A DNA stretch of 22,002 nt from JBBDWJ01 sp040902925 (GTDB lineage Bacteria > Acidobacteriota > Terriglobia > Bryobacterales > UBA6623), in the NCBI GenBank assembly GCA_040902925.1, contig JBBDWJ010000203.1, positions 1 to 22,002 of the forward strand, read 5' to 3'. Of this stretch, positions 20,862 through 22,002 are shown one piece after another (position 1 is the first letter of the stretch; each line of letters opens with the position of its first letter). The translations under genes and the position numbers were made by a program. The notes below the pieces were generated by a model. The model ran no database searches. It worked only from the letters and a program-made list of their open reading frames with translations, and was not told the origin of the DNA.

Positions 20862-22002
20862 CGGCTCTTTATCCATTGAAGCTGCCGGCGTCGTTGCGCC
20901 CGAAAATCTGGGGCCGGCGCGATCTGAGCCCGATCTTCCCTGCCCAGGACGAGGAGATCGGCGAGGCGTGGTACAGCTTCGAGGAGAACACCATCGCCAA
21001 TGGTCCGTTGGCCGGCCAGACTCTTGGTGAGTTGGTCGAGCAGCTCGGCCCGCGTTTGATGGGCAGCTCGTACGAACCTTCCCGGCTGCAGCGGCGTTCG
21101 GCTGGTGAGGCCGGCCAGCACGCCGGACCATCTCCCCAGTTTTACTTTCCGCTGCTGTCGAAGCTGCTGTTCACCTCGCAGCATTTGTCGGTGCAGGTGC
21201 ATCCCGACGACACCTATGCGATGGCTGTCGAAGGCGGCCCCGGCAAAACTGAGATGTGGCACATCGTCGACGCGAAGCCGGGCGCGAAGCTCGTGGTCGG
21301 GCTGACCCGCCAGATGTCGCACGACGAACTGTGCCGCGCCGCCGCCAGCGGAGAAATCGAAAAAGATCTGAACTGGGTGCCGATCGAAAAAGGCCAGACC
21401 CTGTTCATCGCCCCTGGAACGCTGCACACCATCGGCGCCGGCCTGGTGATTTGCGAGATCCAGCAAAACTCCGATCTCACGTATCGCTTCTATGATTTCG
21501 GGCGCCGCGGGACAGACGGCAAGCCGCGGCCGCTGCACATCGAACAGGCCGCAAAGGTGACCAGGCAGGAAGCGCATCCCGGGCCGCTTACGCCGTTCCG
21601 CTTCCGCGCGAGTGCGAATCGCGCGACGCGCTTTCAGCGGGAACTGTTGGCTGCCTGCGGCTACTTCGCCGCCGAGCGCCTTAGCCTGTCGGGAGAGTCG
21701 CTCTACGAGCCGGACCCGGAGCGCTTTCACCTGCTGATTTTCCTGGAAGGCAGCGGCACTCTCAAAGGCGGCGCGTCGATGAGCAACCGGACGTCGGAAA
21801 GCACGGCGGAAAGCAGCCGCGCGCCATCCGAAGATTTTTGGAATCGGGAAGACTACAAGCCCGGCGATGCCTATCTGGTCCCGGCCGAATGCGAGCCATT
21901 CCAATGGCAAGCCAAATCGGCGACCGTGGCGCTTCGCAGCTATGTCCCCGACCTTGCGGCACTGCGGGATGAGATAAAAGCAACAGGAGCGTCAAGCGAA
22001 CA
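20858..22002 (+). CDS. manA: Class I mannose-6-phosphate isomerase, 3' end outside window
   Basis: The frame is open from TTG 20858 to the window end (about 381 codons) and lacks only its last residues or stop. It begins MTALYPLKLPASLRPKIWGRRDL, the usual start of short-form class I phosphomannose isomerases, which interconvert mannose-6-phosphate and fructose-6-phosphate. Zinc ligands are recognisable: LSVQVHPDD (Gln113, His115), KTEMWHIV (Glu132) and APGTLHTIGAG (His190). ICEIQQNSDLTYRFYDFGR follows. A shorter spacing between Glu132 and His190 fits the Bacillus-type rather than the E. coli-type enzyme. There is no ATG near the conserved start; TTG 20858 shares TTGA with the aminotransferase stop, so translation is probably coupled. 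Residues 300-340 hold an unusual Ser/Thr-rich insertion (GASMSNRTSESTAESSRAPS) before the C-terminal barrel resumes. Confidence 0.9.
   Translation, partial: MTALYPLKLPASLRPKIWGRRDLSPIFPAQDEEIGEAWYSFEENTIANGPLAGQTLGELVEQLGPRLMGSSYEPSRLQRRSAGEAGQHAGPSPQFYFPLLSKLLFTSQHLSVQVHPDDTYAMAVEGGPGKTEMWHIVDAKPGAKLVVGLTRQMSHDELCRAAASGEIEKDLNWVPIEKGQTLFIAPGTLHTIGAGLVICEIQQNSDLTYRFYDFGRRGTDGKPRPLHIEQAAKVTRQEAHPGPLTPFRFRASANRATRFQRELLAACGYFAAERLSLSGESLYEPDPERFHLLIFLEGSGTLKGGASMSNRTSESTAESSRAPSEDFWNREDYKPGDAYLVPAECEPFQWQAKSATVALRSYVPDLAALRDEIKATGASSE

Overview
The window is GC-rich bacterial chromosome with no phage, IS element, CRISPR array, rRNA or tRNA that I could find. Gene content suggests Acidobacteriota, most likely a Solibacter/Bryobacter-type (Bryobacterales) lineage. 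The signs are secreted FG-GAP and beta-helix proteins, a secreted amidohydrolase, Gfo/Idh/MocA oxidoreductase and sugar-kinase genes, a ceramide-glucosyltransferase/HpnI-like enzyme, and palindromic GC-rich spacers. The taxonomic guess is inference from gene content only.

Layout. 1-368 (minus) is the start of an exported beta-helix protein that runs off the left edge. 686-5055 (plus) holds an exported endonuclease/exonuclease/phosphatase-fold protein, a ThDP-dependent enzyme and a YugP-type membrane zinc peptidase. 5190-6773 (minus) is an unrecognised single-span membrane protein with its own well-formed promoter. 7152-9386 (minus) is a PfkB sugar kinase (KDG kinase-like) followed by a seven-motif FG-GAP propeller protein. 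It is divergent from a Gfo/Idh/MocA dehydrogenase (9610-10623). This block looks like a small carbohydrate-utilisation locus. 10624-10827 is packed with perfect palindromes. 10828-12764 (plus) holds an RsmD-type rRNA methyltransferase with an altered catalytic motif and an exported amidohydrolase.

12838-18102 (minus) is a housekeeping/envelope run. In transcription order it is galU, an FmdB-type zinc ribbon protein with a Ser/Asp repeat tail, thrS with a long structured leader, a small four-span membrane protein, and a GT21-type glycosyltransferase. Upstream of galU, 18138-18774 is a nucleotidyltransferase gene broken by a 10-bp tandem duplication. 19003-22002 (plus) holds coaD, a class I aminotransferase, and a class I mannose-6-phosphate isomerase that starts on a TTG overlapping the aminotransferase stop and runs off the right edge.

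I found no convincing new multi-gene system. The most noteworthy items are the freshly broken nucleotidyltransferase gene, the structured thrS leader, the promoter/inverted-repeat/short-ORF arrangement before the unknown membrane protein, the RsmD-like protein with GPPY in place of DPPY/NPPY, and the palindromic spacer with partial copies elsewhere in the window.
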